From Patiria miniata (lineage: Eukaryota; Echinodermata; Asteroidea; Valvatida; Asterinidae): a DNA stretch of 64,000 nt. The position numbers were made by a program, and so were the translations under genes. Positions within the stretch are counted from its first letter, which is position 1; each line of letters starts with the position of its first letter. The notes beneath the pieces were generated by a model. That model was not told the origin of the DNA, searched no databases, and was given only the letters and a program-made list of their open reading frames with translations. Below are positions 19,530 to 31,680 of the stretch, piece after piece. Location: contig NW_024037062.1 in the NCBI RefSeq assembly GCF_015706575.1, positions 6,878,811 through 6,942,810 of the forward strand, read 5' to 3'.

Positions 19530-20950
19530 TTGAAAATGATGCCAAATTGTTACAGGTACCTTTGTAAAGGGGTTTGTTTAAAACGTCTCTTTTTCGTTTT
19601 GAAAATGGACAAAAAAGAGGCCCACTGTCAAAGAAGCGGATTCAGCGTGGTTCTACCTTATAATAATAATAATAATAACTATTATTATTTTGACATGACG
19701 AATGCAATCAGCTGCGTAGATGTAAATTCCAACAGCTGCGAATAGCTTGTCTCTTGTCTTTGTTTTTTAAAGGCGTTTTTCTAGAAATTAGGTCGGCGAT
19801 ATTCGCGGGAAAACTGTCGATTAAGTTCCTGCGGCATATCTTTGGAACAAAATAAGCTACAGAAACAAATTTTGTATCATTGGCAAGCCCAGGATTTGCT
19901 CTTTGACATGATGTTTATAACTTGAAAAGCCAAAGGTGGGACTTATTCCTCATTATGTTATGGCAGGTCACTGCCCGTTTTTGATATGCCACAAGGGAGT
20001 GAGCCGACATTGATTTTGGCTTTGAAGCACAGCTGTTGCCTGTTTGTCAGTGTTCACAGCTGCTTAATTAACTACAAAGCACCATATGAAACAACAATGG
20101 CCTACATAGAAATTCTTTTCCGTGTTGTCCCCCAGAAAATATAAAGGAGAAACGCAGTCCATAACAAAGATGAAACTCAACCTCCCGACCATGCTTTCAA
20201 CCTAATTAAATATAGATTAAAATGTATTGATGTATTACCTGTTTCGGCGAAACAGCTGTTAAAACTTGTGGTTTTAAAGATTTTCCGCGTACTTGCACAA
20301 AAGCCTTTGTTTTTGAATGATTGGGTTTTCTGCAAATTTTGCGATGAATATACAGCTTCATGGATGCAAATTCCAACAGGTGCAAGTAACTAGATTGTTG
20401 ATTTTTTTTTCGATGTGCCCGTATTTGATATGCCACACAAGTGAGCAATTTTTGGATTTGAAGCTGTTACCAGTTTATCAATGCACACAGCTGCTTCATG
20501 TTGAGTGCATACTTCAGCACGGATGCGAATTCCAACAGTTGTGAACAACAGTACTAGACTCTTTTGCATTTTGTCATATGATATATGTAGCCTGTATTAT
20601 GCCACTCATTGCAATCAACATTATTGAGCCGATATTGAATTTGATTTGAAGCACAGCTGCAGCCTGCTGTGTCCTGTTTGTCATTGTACACATCAGCTTC
20701 AAATACAAAGAAACAGTTGAATCCACGCCAATGGGCCCGGATAGAAATTCCTTTGTGTACAATCTGGGGAATATCAAAACGGAGACACGAAGTCAAAAGT
20801 AAGTTGAAACTCAATACCGACCATGTTTTCAGCATGGTTAAATATCGACTTGTTCAAAGTTTTACTCATAATTTATATCAGCTGCTTCGGCGACACAGTT
20901 TGGCCCACCAGCTCTTGTTTTCGGAAATATTTCTGTTTTTTTAATTGTTT
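19530..20950. repeat. Diverged tandem repeat region
   Basis: A motif like GATGCAAATTCCAACAG occurs at about 19,718, 20,362 and 20,522. GCACAGCTG...CCTGTTTGTCA recurs at 20,025 and 20,650, with further matches in the following 150 bp. (AAT)n occurs at 19,663. No gene recognised. Confidence 0.6.
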
Positions 20951-21515
20951 TTTTACTCTTAAATGCGAAAGACGGACTCGTCAAGCATATGGAATTACTA
21001 CATTCATCACAGAAAAGGGGATAACTAAAACATATGGCAGTATGGAGGGCTGTATAAAAACAATTTCGAACCTTAGAAATTCAACCGAATTATCTTTTCT
21101 TCCCTCAAAAAAATGTGTTTTGTATTTTGAATATACCTTTCATTGTATGTACAACATGTATAACTAATCACATAAACTTATTGCATTAAGAAAATATCCT
21201 TAGCTACCTACCGTATTTGAAACGTCCTGTAATCGAAAGCAGATTTTCTGGACATTATTTACACAAAAATTTTGTTGTGTCATTTTCAGTAATTTTAAGT
21301 CATTTTATTTGTTCTCTTAAAGCACGATAAATAGTTTTAAAAAAATTACGATATTTGTGTTACGGTGCATGCAAATAAACTTTTAACTTTGAGGTATTCA
21401 ACTCATCCCTAATATTTTATACGTTTGGACTTGTATTTGACAACTGCAAAGTACCGGATACGACACATGTCCTCATCCCCCCCCCCCCCAATCGAAACTC
21501 CACCCAGCCCTACCA
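20951..21515. other. No gene recognised
   Basis: AT-rich, with a poly-C run at 21,480-21,489. Confidence 0.4.
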
Positions 21516-22250
21516 TGGACTCGAGTCACATTTTTCGTGACTCGGACTCGATTCGAGTCACATTGGAAAATGACTCGAACTCAGACTCGACCATGATGAC
21601 TCGGACTCAAGCTTGGTGACTCGTGACTCGAGTCACGTATATTCATTAAAAGAAAAAACATAATGTTACGTATTTGTGCGACGAACGTAGCATTCATTTT
21701 TTACTTCAGACAAAACACGGCGCCGCGGAAAATCGTATCTAGGGGCCGCACGCACACCCCGTAGCCCCTGCACGACGAGCACCATGCAAGCCAAAAAGTG
21801 TCCGGTATCATGGAGGAGGGTATTTTTAGGGATGGGATTTAAAAGGAAAACACATTTTGGGTCTAAACAACATGTACACACACAAGGAAAACTGTATACA
21901 CAGAGATTTACTTTAAAAAAAAAAAAGAGTGAATGATTGAAAAATAATTTAAAAAAAAAATATTAGTTTGGTGAACAACTAAGAACAAGTGTCTCGTGAC
22001 TCGGACTCGGACTCGAGGCTGGTGACTCGAGACTCGGACTCGAGGCTTGTGACTCGAGACTCGGACTCGGACTCGAGGCTTGTGACTCGAGACTCGGACT
22101 CGGACTCGAGGCTTGTGACTCGAGACTTGGACTCAGAGTCGAGGCTTCTGACTAGAGACTCAGACTTAGACACGAGGCTTGTGACTCGAGACTCGGACTC
22201 GAGGATTGTGACACGAGACTCGGACTCGGACTCGACGTTGGTGACTAGAC
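21516..22250. repeat. GACTCG minisatellite (two blocks)
   Basis: Block 1 at 21,516-21,640 and block 2 at 21,990-22,250 are built from GACTCGGACTCG and GACTCGAGGCTTGT units. The two strands give artificial Asp-Ser and Glu-Ser repeat frames; I do not call a protein. The sequence between the blocks is unique. Confidence 0.85.
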
Positions 22251-22334
22251 TTCAACACTGAGCCCTACTCACACTTGTGTGGGGTGGGTTTCTCATTGTA
22301 CCAGGCAGGTGCGTTCGAGCGTATGTTCACGACC

Positions 22335-22885
22335 ATTATGTCCGTTTGGTCGATTACGTCCGACAACAGATTTTGACGAGCGACGCCCGACTGTGTCCGA
22401 CCCATTATGTCCGACAGCCGATTATGTCCGACCCATTGTGTCCGACAGCCGATTATGTCCGCCCATTGTGTCCGACAGCCGATTATGTCCTACCCATTAT
22501 GTCCGACAAACGATTATGTCCGACCCAATATGTCCGACAAACGATTATGTCCGACCCATTGTGTCCGACGGCCGATTATGTCCGACCCATTGTGTCCGAC
22601 TGCCGATTATGTCCGACCCATTGTGTCGAAGGCCGATTATGTCCGACCCATTGTGTCCCACGGCAGATTATGTCCGACCCATTGTGCCCGACTGCAGATT
22701 ATGTCCGACCCATTGTGTCCGACGGCCGATTATGTCCGACCCATTGTGTCCGACGGCAGATTATGTCCGACCCATTGTGTCCGACTGCCGATTATTTCCG
22801 ACCCATTGTGTCCGACGGCCGATTATGTCCGACCCATTGAGTCCGACTGCCGATTATGTCCGACCCATTGTGTCCGACGGTCGAT
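22335..22885. repeat. 31-bp minisatellite
   Basis: Roughly 18 copies of a 31-bp unit containing GATTATGTCCGACCCATTG. Because 31 is not a multiple of 3 and the unit lacks stops, all three forward frames are open with the same 31-residue cycle. A short inverted cluster of the same motif lies at 24,375-24,500. Confidence 0.9.
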
Positions 22886-22984
22886 CGAGGATTTTGTTTA
22901 ATTTGCATGTAGGTCTGCATTGCTGATAATGTGGAAGACAAATCTGATCTTGGCAGCCATTTTGAAAATTCTGAAATTACTTTT

Positions 22985-23085
22985 CTACATATAGTTTTCC
23001 AAATTACAAATCTGCGATGGCCCTATAGTCAAATATCTTTCCCATGACATACTCTGACTGTGTGCCAAATACCATGCTTTTATGA
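22985..23085. repeat. Half-copy of the 3.7-4.0 kb MITE
   Basis: Shares CAAATCTGCGATGGCCCTATAG and the following 60 bp with the right arm of the inverted repeat at 3735-4015. Confidence 0.7.
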
Positions 23086-23142
23086 ACAATTTAATCATAT
23101 TGTGCACCAATCTGCCTGACTCTAGCGTTTTTCCTAAGCAAT

Positions 23143-23598
23143 TCAGTTATCCCATCCTTTACTTGGATCGAAATTATGCAACTTGAACCATCCAAATCCA
23201 AGTGCACAAAGCATGGCCCTCCCATATAGCCACCCTTTATAGCTCCCAAAAATGCGGCGCAGCTCCACCGCGAGTCCACTGTTCTTCCCTGCAAAGCGAT
23301 ATAGTTTCAACAAAGACCAATCACACAGCTGGCCGAGAGGAACCTCATCCGAACTCCTTTCCATGTACCTCACAACATACGGGGACACGTGTATTCTTGG
23401 AAGCTGAATCTCAGCAACAAGAGCATTGAACCGATCACTTAAAGGGAAGAGACGTCTCAAAAGACCAATATAGGCCACAGACATTGACACAACTTGTCGA
23501 AGGATAAGTGTCAATACTTCCTTTGGAAGATGACAGAGCAACGTTTGTTTGACCTTATGGTTGGGACTAGGCTGGTTGTTGTTAGAAATGTCATGCAT
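23143..23598 (-). CDS. Single-exon F-box-like hypothetical protein (151 aa)
   Basis: ATG at 23598 to a stop at 23143. The segment LCHLPKEVLTLILRQVVS resembles the start of an F-box (Leu-Pro, then amphipathic helices), followed by LSDRFNALVAEIQLPRIHV and a helical C-terminal region ending in FGWFKLHNFDPSKGW. If real it would act as a substrate adaptor or be a remnant of one. It has no visible splice sites or clear promoter and is surrounded by repeats, so it may be a retrocopy, an exon of a larger gene, or chance. I am unsure of the F-box assignment. Confidence 0.4.
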   Translation of the reverse strand: MHDISNNNQPSPNHKVKQTLLCHLPKEVLTLILRQVVSMSVAYIGLLRRLFPLSDRFNALVAEIQLPRIHVSPYVVRYMERSSDEVPLGQLCDWSLLKLYRFAGKNSGLAVELRRIFGSYKGWLYGRAMLCALGFGWFKLHNFDPSKGWDN

Positions 23599-24374
23599 TT
23601 CATTCCTCCTGATACCAGCTAGAGGTTCAGGGCTACAACGCTTTGTCAATACAGATATTTGTTGTCTAATATTCTAAAAGAGATGTCTGTATCTCGCAAA
23701 TAGAGGTCTGGTCTCCGATGCCGTTTCAAGTGAACATCATTTGACACGTCTGGAAATAGATATGTTATTAAAAAAAACCTATTATTCGATGATTGATTTC
23801 AGGGGTTGCATTTTACATTTGCGCGTCATCATGTCAAGATGAATCACTTTTACCCACGAACCTTGGGGAAAACAAGTGGGTAGAAACGAGAGGCGGACAG
23901 ACAATTCTGGCAATTTGGATGATTCAGCTAATTTGTTATAGATTTGGGCACAGTGTTCCGCCGCCTTTACAAAGAACACCATAACAAGAAAAGAAAAGGG
24001 CAAACATATACTCGAATCATACGCAATACGAAACTACTGACCAGACAAACTAACAATTTCAAATGTACCGCGCTGCGAATTTGTCCACCATCTCCCACAA
24101 TGCATTCAGCAAAATACATTTTCTGTGGTAAACTCTTGGTGGCGCACTGCAATGTGAATCACCCGATTGACCTATCGCCGTTTGCAAGTTAGCCACGCCC
24201 CTTAGACAACCTTATGAAATTTTGTACGTCAACTTTTGTTTGACTCAGATTCTGCGTCGGGATATTTTCAGAATTTTTCACGGTAATTTTGCGCGCGCAC
24301 TGCAGTTACAATCCAAAAATAACTTAATAATGTCAGTACACAACCGAATGAATCCGGCGTAATCGACCATCTAA

Positions 24375-24500
24375 ATACAATAGGTCGGACGTACCCAATC
24401 GTCGGACAAAATGGGTCGGACATAATCGCCGTCGGACATAATGGGTCGGGCATAATCGGCCGTCGGACAATGGGTTGGACATAATGGGTCGGACATAATG
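24375..24500. repeat. Inverted cluster of the 31-bp minisatellite motif
   Basis: GGTCGGACATAATCG and GGGTCGGACATAATG words, the reverse complement of the array at 22.3-22.9 kb, in about five degenerate copies. Confidence 0.8.
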
Positions 24501-24507
24501 AAACTTG

Positions 24508-24884
24508 AATGAAACTACATGTACACACACATGTTACGTTGGCGGGCGAAATCTTTGAAAAGCAATTTCTCCCGTTTGGAAGACCGTATCGTCATGCAAC
24601 TTTCAGGCTTTACTTCCTTCATAATGGCTGAGTGCACTTTTGAAAGTTGGTACACTAGCGCTTGCAATATCTATCAATCTTTTCAAGACTCACAAATATT
24701 ATCAAGGTTCCTATCCATCATGGTGTGCAGTAAACATTTGGAAAAAAGCTCTTTCACGAGTTATTAATTCACCCTTTTTGCCAGCTTCCATTGGTCGATA
24801 CCGAGACTCACGCCAAAACACGTACGCCGAGTGACGCTAATGAATATGCTAATCTAATATCGCTTGGCCGGAATCGGCCAACCG
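24508..24884. repeat. Duplicated block, copy 1
   Basis: Near-identical to 25,426-25,880, same orientation. It starts AATGAAACTACATGTACAC and ends CGGAATCGGCCAACCG. It lacks about 75 bp present in copy 2. Confidence 0.9.
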
Positions 24885-25425
24885 ACGTTAACGAGGAAGA
24901 AATTGACGATTTAAGACTAGCAGTTTGCAGTTTCAGTAAGACTGTTGTAATTTTAAAAAATAATCTAAATCAATTAGGTTTTGCCCTTCATCGACGTATA
25001 AACACTGCATGCTCAGTACATCACCCGAAGTTCAATCTTAAAAATAATCTAGCAATCCACTCTTACATTTATCTATTACGATTGTTTTATAATACGTGAC
25101 ATGGATATCACTGGCGATAAGACATATCGTCAGAGCAAAGAAATATGGGGAAATGGGGGAAACGAATCAAAACACGGTGTTTCAGAGAGAGCCAGATGTC
25201 AATCTGGAAGTAACAATAGTATAACATGTAAACTGTCTATATTCTCTGTAATAGTCTAAAAATACATAACGTGTAGTCACTTAACTTCATTGACTTCTTT
25301 CACGTAAAGATACACATGTATATGAATCTCCCGCACTCACGTCCCACAGGGGCCGCCATTTACAGCCCATACAGTATTGTTGTTGCGAAGGCCGATTTCT
25401 AAAGGTTATGTAACACTTCATTTTG

Positions 25426-25880
25426 AATGAAACTACATGTACACACACATGTTAACGTTGGCGGGCGAAATCTTTGAAAAGCAATTTCTCCCGTTTGGAA
25501 GACCATATCGTCATGCAACTTTCAGGGTTTACTTCCTTCATAATGATCCAACTATGTGCTAAAAAATCGTTGTGATGTGTTCATTACTTTTCGTTGAAAT
25601 TGGAAAAATAGGCCTGGCTGAGTGCACTTTTGAAAGTTGGTACACTAGCGCTTGCAATATCTATCAATCTTTTCAAGACTCACAAATATTATCAAGGTTC
25701 CTATCCATCATGGTGTGCAGTAAAAATTTGGAGAAAAGCCTCCTTCACGAGTTATTAATTGATAAATATCACCCTTTTTGCCAGCTTCCATTGGTCGATA
25801 CCGAGACTCACGCCAAAACCCGCCGAGTGACGCTAATGAATATGCTAATCTAATATCGCTTGGCCGGAATCGGCCAACCG
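25426..25880. repeat. Duplicated block, copy 2
   Basis: Second copy of 24,508-24,884 with an extra segment at about 25,545-25,615. The high identity indicates a recent duplication or recent spread of a repeat family. Confidence 0.9.
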
Positions 25881-27213
25881 TAGCGCCTACGGCGCTTTGC
25901 TGAACAATGCACGCCGGCTGTGTCGGCGCAAAATCCTCGTCGAAATTTTCCATGGAGATGGTTCTACTTGATACAATAGCGTTTGCAACAACAGATTAAG
26001 CTGAAATTCAGAATACATTCTTAGATACATTCTTGTATTCTTAGATGATATGTGTTGAACTACTCGTGAAATAGCAACTTGGAGAGATTCCTAGGAATTG
26101 AGGTTAATATATGCATTTGGGGAAGTTTTCGAACGATTTCTTCCAGACGTGAAGGTCAGCTTTACCAGTGACCAGTATTGACATTTCGGCATCGATGACT
26201 GAGATTTTTTCACTGACATGAAGTTTAGAATGTCGTCTTCCGTTATAATTTAACATTTCAATCATACTGAGCATATTTTCTGAGAGCACAACGTTCAAAA
26301 GGCCATGTTTTTGGGGGGCGCATGGATTTCACTGCTCTATTATGCCGTATAATTACGTCATCGGATTAGCTATGCCTAACACCACCAGAAGCTTTGCCCT
26401 AGCAACCACATGACTGCATAGTCAGAGGGATTATCGGCCCCACTACAAAGTAAAATCCTGACGACTAATGGCCACAAATCCCTTCCGGCCATCTGCGCTA
26501 ATTACAGTCCCATTGTCCGTAGGCCACAGTAGATTGTGTTCATCATACCGTTATATTGCACAACTCTAGCAATATGTTTATAACTACAACGTATACTGTA
26601 TTGAAATTTTATATTTTTCCCATTCATTATGCAATCATTCCCATAGAGAAGGTCAACAAGACTCGGTTTCTTATACCCTCACCTGTTCCCTATTCATGTT
26701 CATCCGTACAACAGGTCAAACTGTGCCAGAATGTCTGAACCCCTATCAATTTATATTCATATCATACTTTCATACATATTTATGAGACCTTTTTATATTT
26801 CTTTAGAAAAGGTCAAATTGTCCTAGACATTCCACCTACACTAATGGCGGGAATCAATCGCAGTCGATCTTTGTGAAGTTATGATGTTGTACGCGCGGGG
26901 TCGTCTCTATAGTCCGACGTTTCATTGGTCCACACGGCTCATTAGGTTAGGGTTATAGCGTTAGGGTCAGTCAACCTGAACCAGCAGTGGAACTTTGCAG
27001 TTGTTTCATCGGACCAATGGGACGTCGGACTATCCGGTTAGTAAAAACGTCATACACGCGCACACCACTGATTACTAGCCCCATTGGATAACCACTCAAG
27101 TTGCGTTAGCTCTCCGGTTCCAATGGTTCCAATGCTACTACTTAATGGCTAGTGGGCGTGGCTTAAACGGACTGACGTCACACTAACGAACCGAATAGAG
27201 ATGTAACCGTACG
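25881..27213. other. No gene; small fold-back repeat
   Basis: Contains an inverted repeat at about 26,910-27,035 (TAGTCCGACG...CATTGGTCC and its complement). Otherwise nothing recognised. Confidence 0.4.
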
Positions 27214-28574
27214 CAGGCGCGGATCCAGGATTTCTTTCGACGGGGGGGGGGGGCACACCTTTAGAGTATTTGCTCTGAGGACTAATGTAGCGAGCGCGCA
27301 GCGCGAAGCCCTTACGGCGTGGGGTCCGGGGCCCGCTTAAGGGCCCCGGGAAATTTTGTATCATAGATGCTCTGTGGTGCATGCTGAGGCGATTCCTGGC
27401 CCCTTTCCTCCTGAATTATTTAAGCAAAAGTTGTTAAGCTTATAAGGATTTATTTTTTAAATATACTCTTGTTTTTACAAATGTTAAGCTACTGTGTACT
27501 TCAAAGTTGCAGACCATGTATTTTCGTCTGCATAATTTCAAGCATTGTACTAAAAAAAAGGAATTGTATTGACTTAGAAAACTGTTGCAATGGGCGATGC
27601 GCTGGGGCATTTGCTCCAAGGACTAATGCGAACGCGGAGCAGTGTCTTACGGCGTGGGGTTCGGGGCCCACTGAAGGGCCCCGGGAAAATTTTGATTCTA
27701 TAGATGCTTTGTGGTGCAATCTGAAGCGATTCCTGGCCCAATTTCAGCAAAATGTTGTGAAGATTATTAGAATTTTTTTTCCATTATCGCTTCGGTTTGC
27801 GGTAACACCATGTGTTTTTTTAATTTTTTGTTCATTAGTTTATGTACTCATGTATTTCTTATACAAGCCTAGTTAAGTCCCTTCTGTTCTTCACTTGATA
27901 ACTGTATAATCAGCTTCTTGCATTTTATTTTGAAAAGGAATTGGATAGGCTTAGTTTGTAAACTGTTTTAAGGATGCGTAGGGCTAGGGAGATCTGCCCC
28001 GAGGACTAATAATGCGGAGCGCGAATGTCTTTTTTGATAATTAGATGCTCTGTGGTGCAATCTGAGGCGATTCCTGGCCCCTCTTTCCCTGAGTTATTTG
28101 AGCAAAATGTTTTTAAATTAAATAAGGATTTTTTTCATAGGTTTAATATATACTCTTGCTTTAACAAGCCTTTTAAGTTTCTTCTGTTTTTCACTTGATA
28201 ACCATTTTCGTCTGCATAATTGTTTTCGTGCATTTTATTTTTGAAAGGGAATTGTATAGACTTAGTTTGTAAAATTTTGCATGATGCTTTCCAATGTTTT
28301 GTATCAAGTTCAAATTTTCAGTTTATCAATAAGATAAGATTTTAAATGGAAATTTTCTACGGAAACGGACATGTTTTGGACTCCTTAAAAGCGCCGAAGA
28401 AATGCTGGCAAAGTGTTCGTACGAAAACCGTACACTTGACTAATAGTGTGGTACAAAGAGCAGCGTACAGCGTGTATGTTGCGCTCATCGCGCTAAACGT
28501 GCGTGTTTTTCGTACCGGTTCGCACGCTCATATGAATCGCATTTCATAAATCGATATACTATGCAGGGTTACGT

Positions 28575-29140
28575 ATGGAGCAACCTCGTGCCCCGTGGGT
28601 ACGATCTTGCAGCGCCATGTTGTTTCCCATCATGTCTTGCGCGATCGTAACCCCTGGAATTGTGTAATTTAAATATACCAAAATACGGTATATTATAATT
28701 AGGGCTGCAGTTTATCCGTTTTACGTGCCGACGCCATCTTTAAAATGTTAAAAGTTGTGATTTTGAAAAATCAATCCTCGCAAACACAACGTTTGGACAT
28801 TGTGTTAATTAGCAAAGATTTGTATTAAATGTATGTACCCCTTTCGTGCCTTTACAACCACAGATACAGGTTTTTTTTAGCGAAAAACGCGGCTGACATA
28901 ATCCATATCGTTCAGGCATCGCGACTTTTGAATCATAATTTTTTTTTCGTACGTGACGTTACGTGCAAAGCTAAGCACGCGAGCGCGAGCGCATTATGGG
29001 CGCGCCCGGCGTGCAATCTTCGAAATGCCCGCGCAGTACGCTGTGAATAGCCATTCAGCGTCATTTACGTCATCATCACAGCCAGGGGTTAGTGTAAGGA
29101 GCGAGCACGCGCCCCTGGAGTCGAGGCTGCGTATGGAGTA
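28575..29140 (+). repeat. Dispersed repeat shared with 49.65-50.3 kb
   Basis: Contains AGCAACCTCGTGCCCCGTGGGTACGATC, CCCCTGGAATTGTGTAA and CGTACGTGACGTTACGTGC, all matched in order at 49,650-50,310 (diverged). Confidence 0.8.
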
Positions 29141-29395
29141 CGTACGGTGGCCGGGATCGCGGTTTATTTCGAAGCTTCTCGAGTTCCCTGTGTCATACGC
29201 CCAGTACACAATGTTTGCAGGCCGCTGGTGTTTAATATCGGCACCAGTATTTTTGCTAGAAGGTTGCCCTCCTCCTTCCCTCCATTTCTCTCAGCTCCCC
29301 ATCTTTTCCTCACTGTTTTATTCATTTAATTTTTTTGTGGACTTAATTTGACAGGGGGCACGTGCCCCCGCTGCCCACCCCTGGATCCGCGCCTG
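29080..29395 (+). repeat. 310-bp dispersed repeat, copy 1
   Basis: From CCAGGGGTTAGTGTAAGGA to CTGGATCCGCGCCTG. Almost identical to 31,125-31,435. Contains the perfect 16-bp palindrome GGGGGCACGTGCCCCC. Confidence 0.95.
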
Positions 29396-31124
29396 CATGA
29401 ACTTAGGCGTTGTGTTATGTTGAGCTTTGTGCATGAAACCTGCTGTTTTCAAGTTGATGGTTGTCTGACTGGTTACCAATGTAATTGTTGAAGGAGTGGA
29501 GAGGCATGTGTGTATTTAGGTTGTGATCATATGAAACGAGCGGCATTGTTTTGAAGCCATTGGAGTCAATCAACATTATTGTTTGTTACCATCGAGGAGA
29601 GAGTTGCAATAATCAAATCTGGATAGCACAAGTGCTCCAGCATTAATTTTAAGCGACATTATATTGAAACGTAAGGGAGAGGCAGCTCAATTTATATTCA
29701 ATTGAATTTCAGCAACATTTATTTCCATAAAAAGCTAGTAATCAGTCGTGCGCGTGAGTATGACATTTTTGCTAACGAACCGAATGGGGCATGCCTATAT
29801 ATTTAAAATGCCCAAAATTAAAATTGTGAAATTCATCTCGAGTAGAGAAATCGGCGATGAATTCGAAAAGCAAATTCCTGGGGTTTTTTTTTTTATGTTG
29901 TTCTCATTACATTTTGTTTCTGGTGACTTAGAAACGTGACGATTAAAAACTGTGCCCAATATTGGACTTATTTGAAGAATTGTGGGCATTAATAAAATAA
30001 TAATTTCAACATATATTTCCTTTTATGTGTAAATAAAGGTGCTCCATGAAATGGAGCGAGTCACATATTTGAAATATTTTCTGTAAGATAGTCGCTTTCT
30101 TTTTCACTCACCCCTTTATTCACTGGCAGTCGTTCCATGCATATAGTCTACACTATGGACCGAAATGAACCAATCATTATGTTCTCTTCACTAGTCTCAA
30201 TCAGAATTAACAGTCGGTCGGTCGGTCGGTCGGTCGTTCGGTCGGTCGGTCAGTCAATAACAGTCACAAAGAGGACACTCGTCCAGTCTTCTGGAACCAT
30301 AACAAACACCATTTTATACGTTTTTGCAGGAATTATTTCATAAATTGTGACTTCCCTGACTGCGTGCATCTTGCCATCATACTTGCTGTCTGCTTTCAGC
30401 ACTTAATTGGAAAGTAGACTTAACGTTTATGCTACGCCTGCATATGACGTTGTCATTGCAAAGCAAAAAATCCTAGTTCACAGTTTTAATTTGATTCCCA
30501 GAAGTTTCACAACACCTTCAAGCTATAAACAGATGTGGACTAAATCCGGGGGTATGTTTTGCATCATAATAAAAATCCCTCAAAATTTCGAAATTGTTAT
30601 GTATGCCTTATGAATTAAATGCAAAAGAGAAACAAAATATCGCCACGATAAAATCCGCCTTCCTTTGTTTACTCTACAGCTCAATAGACAGGATGTGTCT
30701 ATGTTCCACGCCGAGGTATTGTTAGTCTGAATCGGAGACAAATTAACTGGGACAAACAATAAAACAAGAACAACAGATGTTATATTTTCCTGTACGTATA
30801 TTTATTTATTCGTTTTCATATTGAAAGGTTATTTATGTATGTATTTATTTGTGTATTTGTTTTGTTTCCCACAATGTCGTGCGTCAGTTGGCGACTGCCC
30901 GACTCCCACGTCACCCCCTCTAGCTACGTTCTAGCAAATTCACTGGTTTCAATAAACTGTGTTCTTTTTTATTCCTATCAAGTAAACATGCACAATTATT
31001 GTATCCGGGAGAACCTCATTTTATCAACGACTGAAGAGCAATATAGCCATGCAGGAAATCTGAAGAAAAAAAACTCCACTAAAGTATAACTTATGATAAA
31101 TTAATATAATTTAATAAGTTAACA
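29396..31124. other. No gene; (GGTC)n microsatellite
   Basis: A GTCGGTCGGTCGG tract lies at about 30,215-30,256. No coding sequence recognised. Confidence 0.5.
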
Positions 31125-31435
31125 GCCAGGGTTATAAGGAACGAGCACGCGCCCCTGGAGTCGAGGCTGCGTATGGAGTACGTACGGTGGCCGGGATCGC
31201 GGTTTATTTCGAAGCTTCTCGAGTTCCCTGTGTCATACGCCCAGTACACAATGTTTGCAGGCCGCTGATGTTTAATATCGGCACCAGTATTTTTGCTAGA
31301 AGGTTGCCCTCCTCCTTCCCTCCATTTCTCTCACCTCCCCATCTTTTCCTCACTGTTTTATTCATTTAATTTTTTTGTGGACTTAATTTGACGGGGGGCA
31401 CGTGCCCCCGCGGCCCACCCCTGGATCCGCGCCTG
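31125..31435 (+). repeat. 310-bp dispersed repeat, copy 2
   Basis: About 97% identical by eye to 29,080-29,395, same orientation and same CGCGCCTG end. It lies 245 bp upstream of the Tc1/mariner element. Confidence 0.95.
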
Positions 31436-31680
31436 GTACGCGCAACTGGATCATCTGATTTTATTGTGAATTGTCGTCGCGTTGTGGATGACGTGAGCAT
31501 GGCTAGGATTATTCTATGTTAAGATGCCGCTCGTTTTACGATAATCACACGATTTCTCACTTTTGTGACCTTAGCATGACTTGTGTGCTTGATGCCGACG
31601 GTTCCACAGCGGTGCAAGCAAATCACAGGTGCTAGGTCGACCTAGTGCTAGGGCCAGCTTTATATCCATCCAGCTCTATA

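Larger units (their letters stand above)
27214..29395. mobile_element. Composite non-autonomous element with CAGGCGCGGATCCAGG ends
   Basis: Begins CAGGCGCGGATCCAGG at 27,214 and ends with the exact inverse at 29,380-29,395. The interior holds three tandem, diverged units of about 370 bp (starting near 27,240, 27,595 and 27,975), each with GAGGACTAAT, GGGGCCC/GGGCCCC and TGTGGTGCAATCTGA. This is followed by a block shared with 49.65-50.3 kb. The terminus resembles hAT-type ends, but I see no transposase. Confidence 0.65.

Noticed and set aside
21979..22261. Asp-Ser and Glu-Ser repeat proteins on both strands
   Set aside because: Translation of the GACTCG minisatellite; open on both strands for the same reason.
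22277..22926. Three long overlapping forward frames of 164-215 codons
   Set aside because: They arise from the 31-bp minisatellite with a unit length not divisible by three; no other coding evidence.
24519..25853. Duplicated frames with FESWYTSACNIYQSF
   Set aside because: They come from the duplicated non-coding block; one copy has an insertion that changes the frame.
29147..29351. Short frames duplicated at 29.15 and 31.19 kb
   Set aside because: The protein similarity only reflects the 310-bp repeat; no promoter, no conserved domain.
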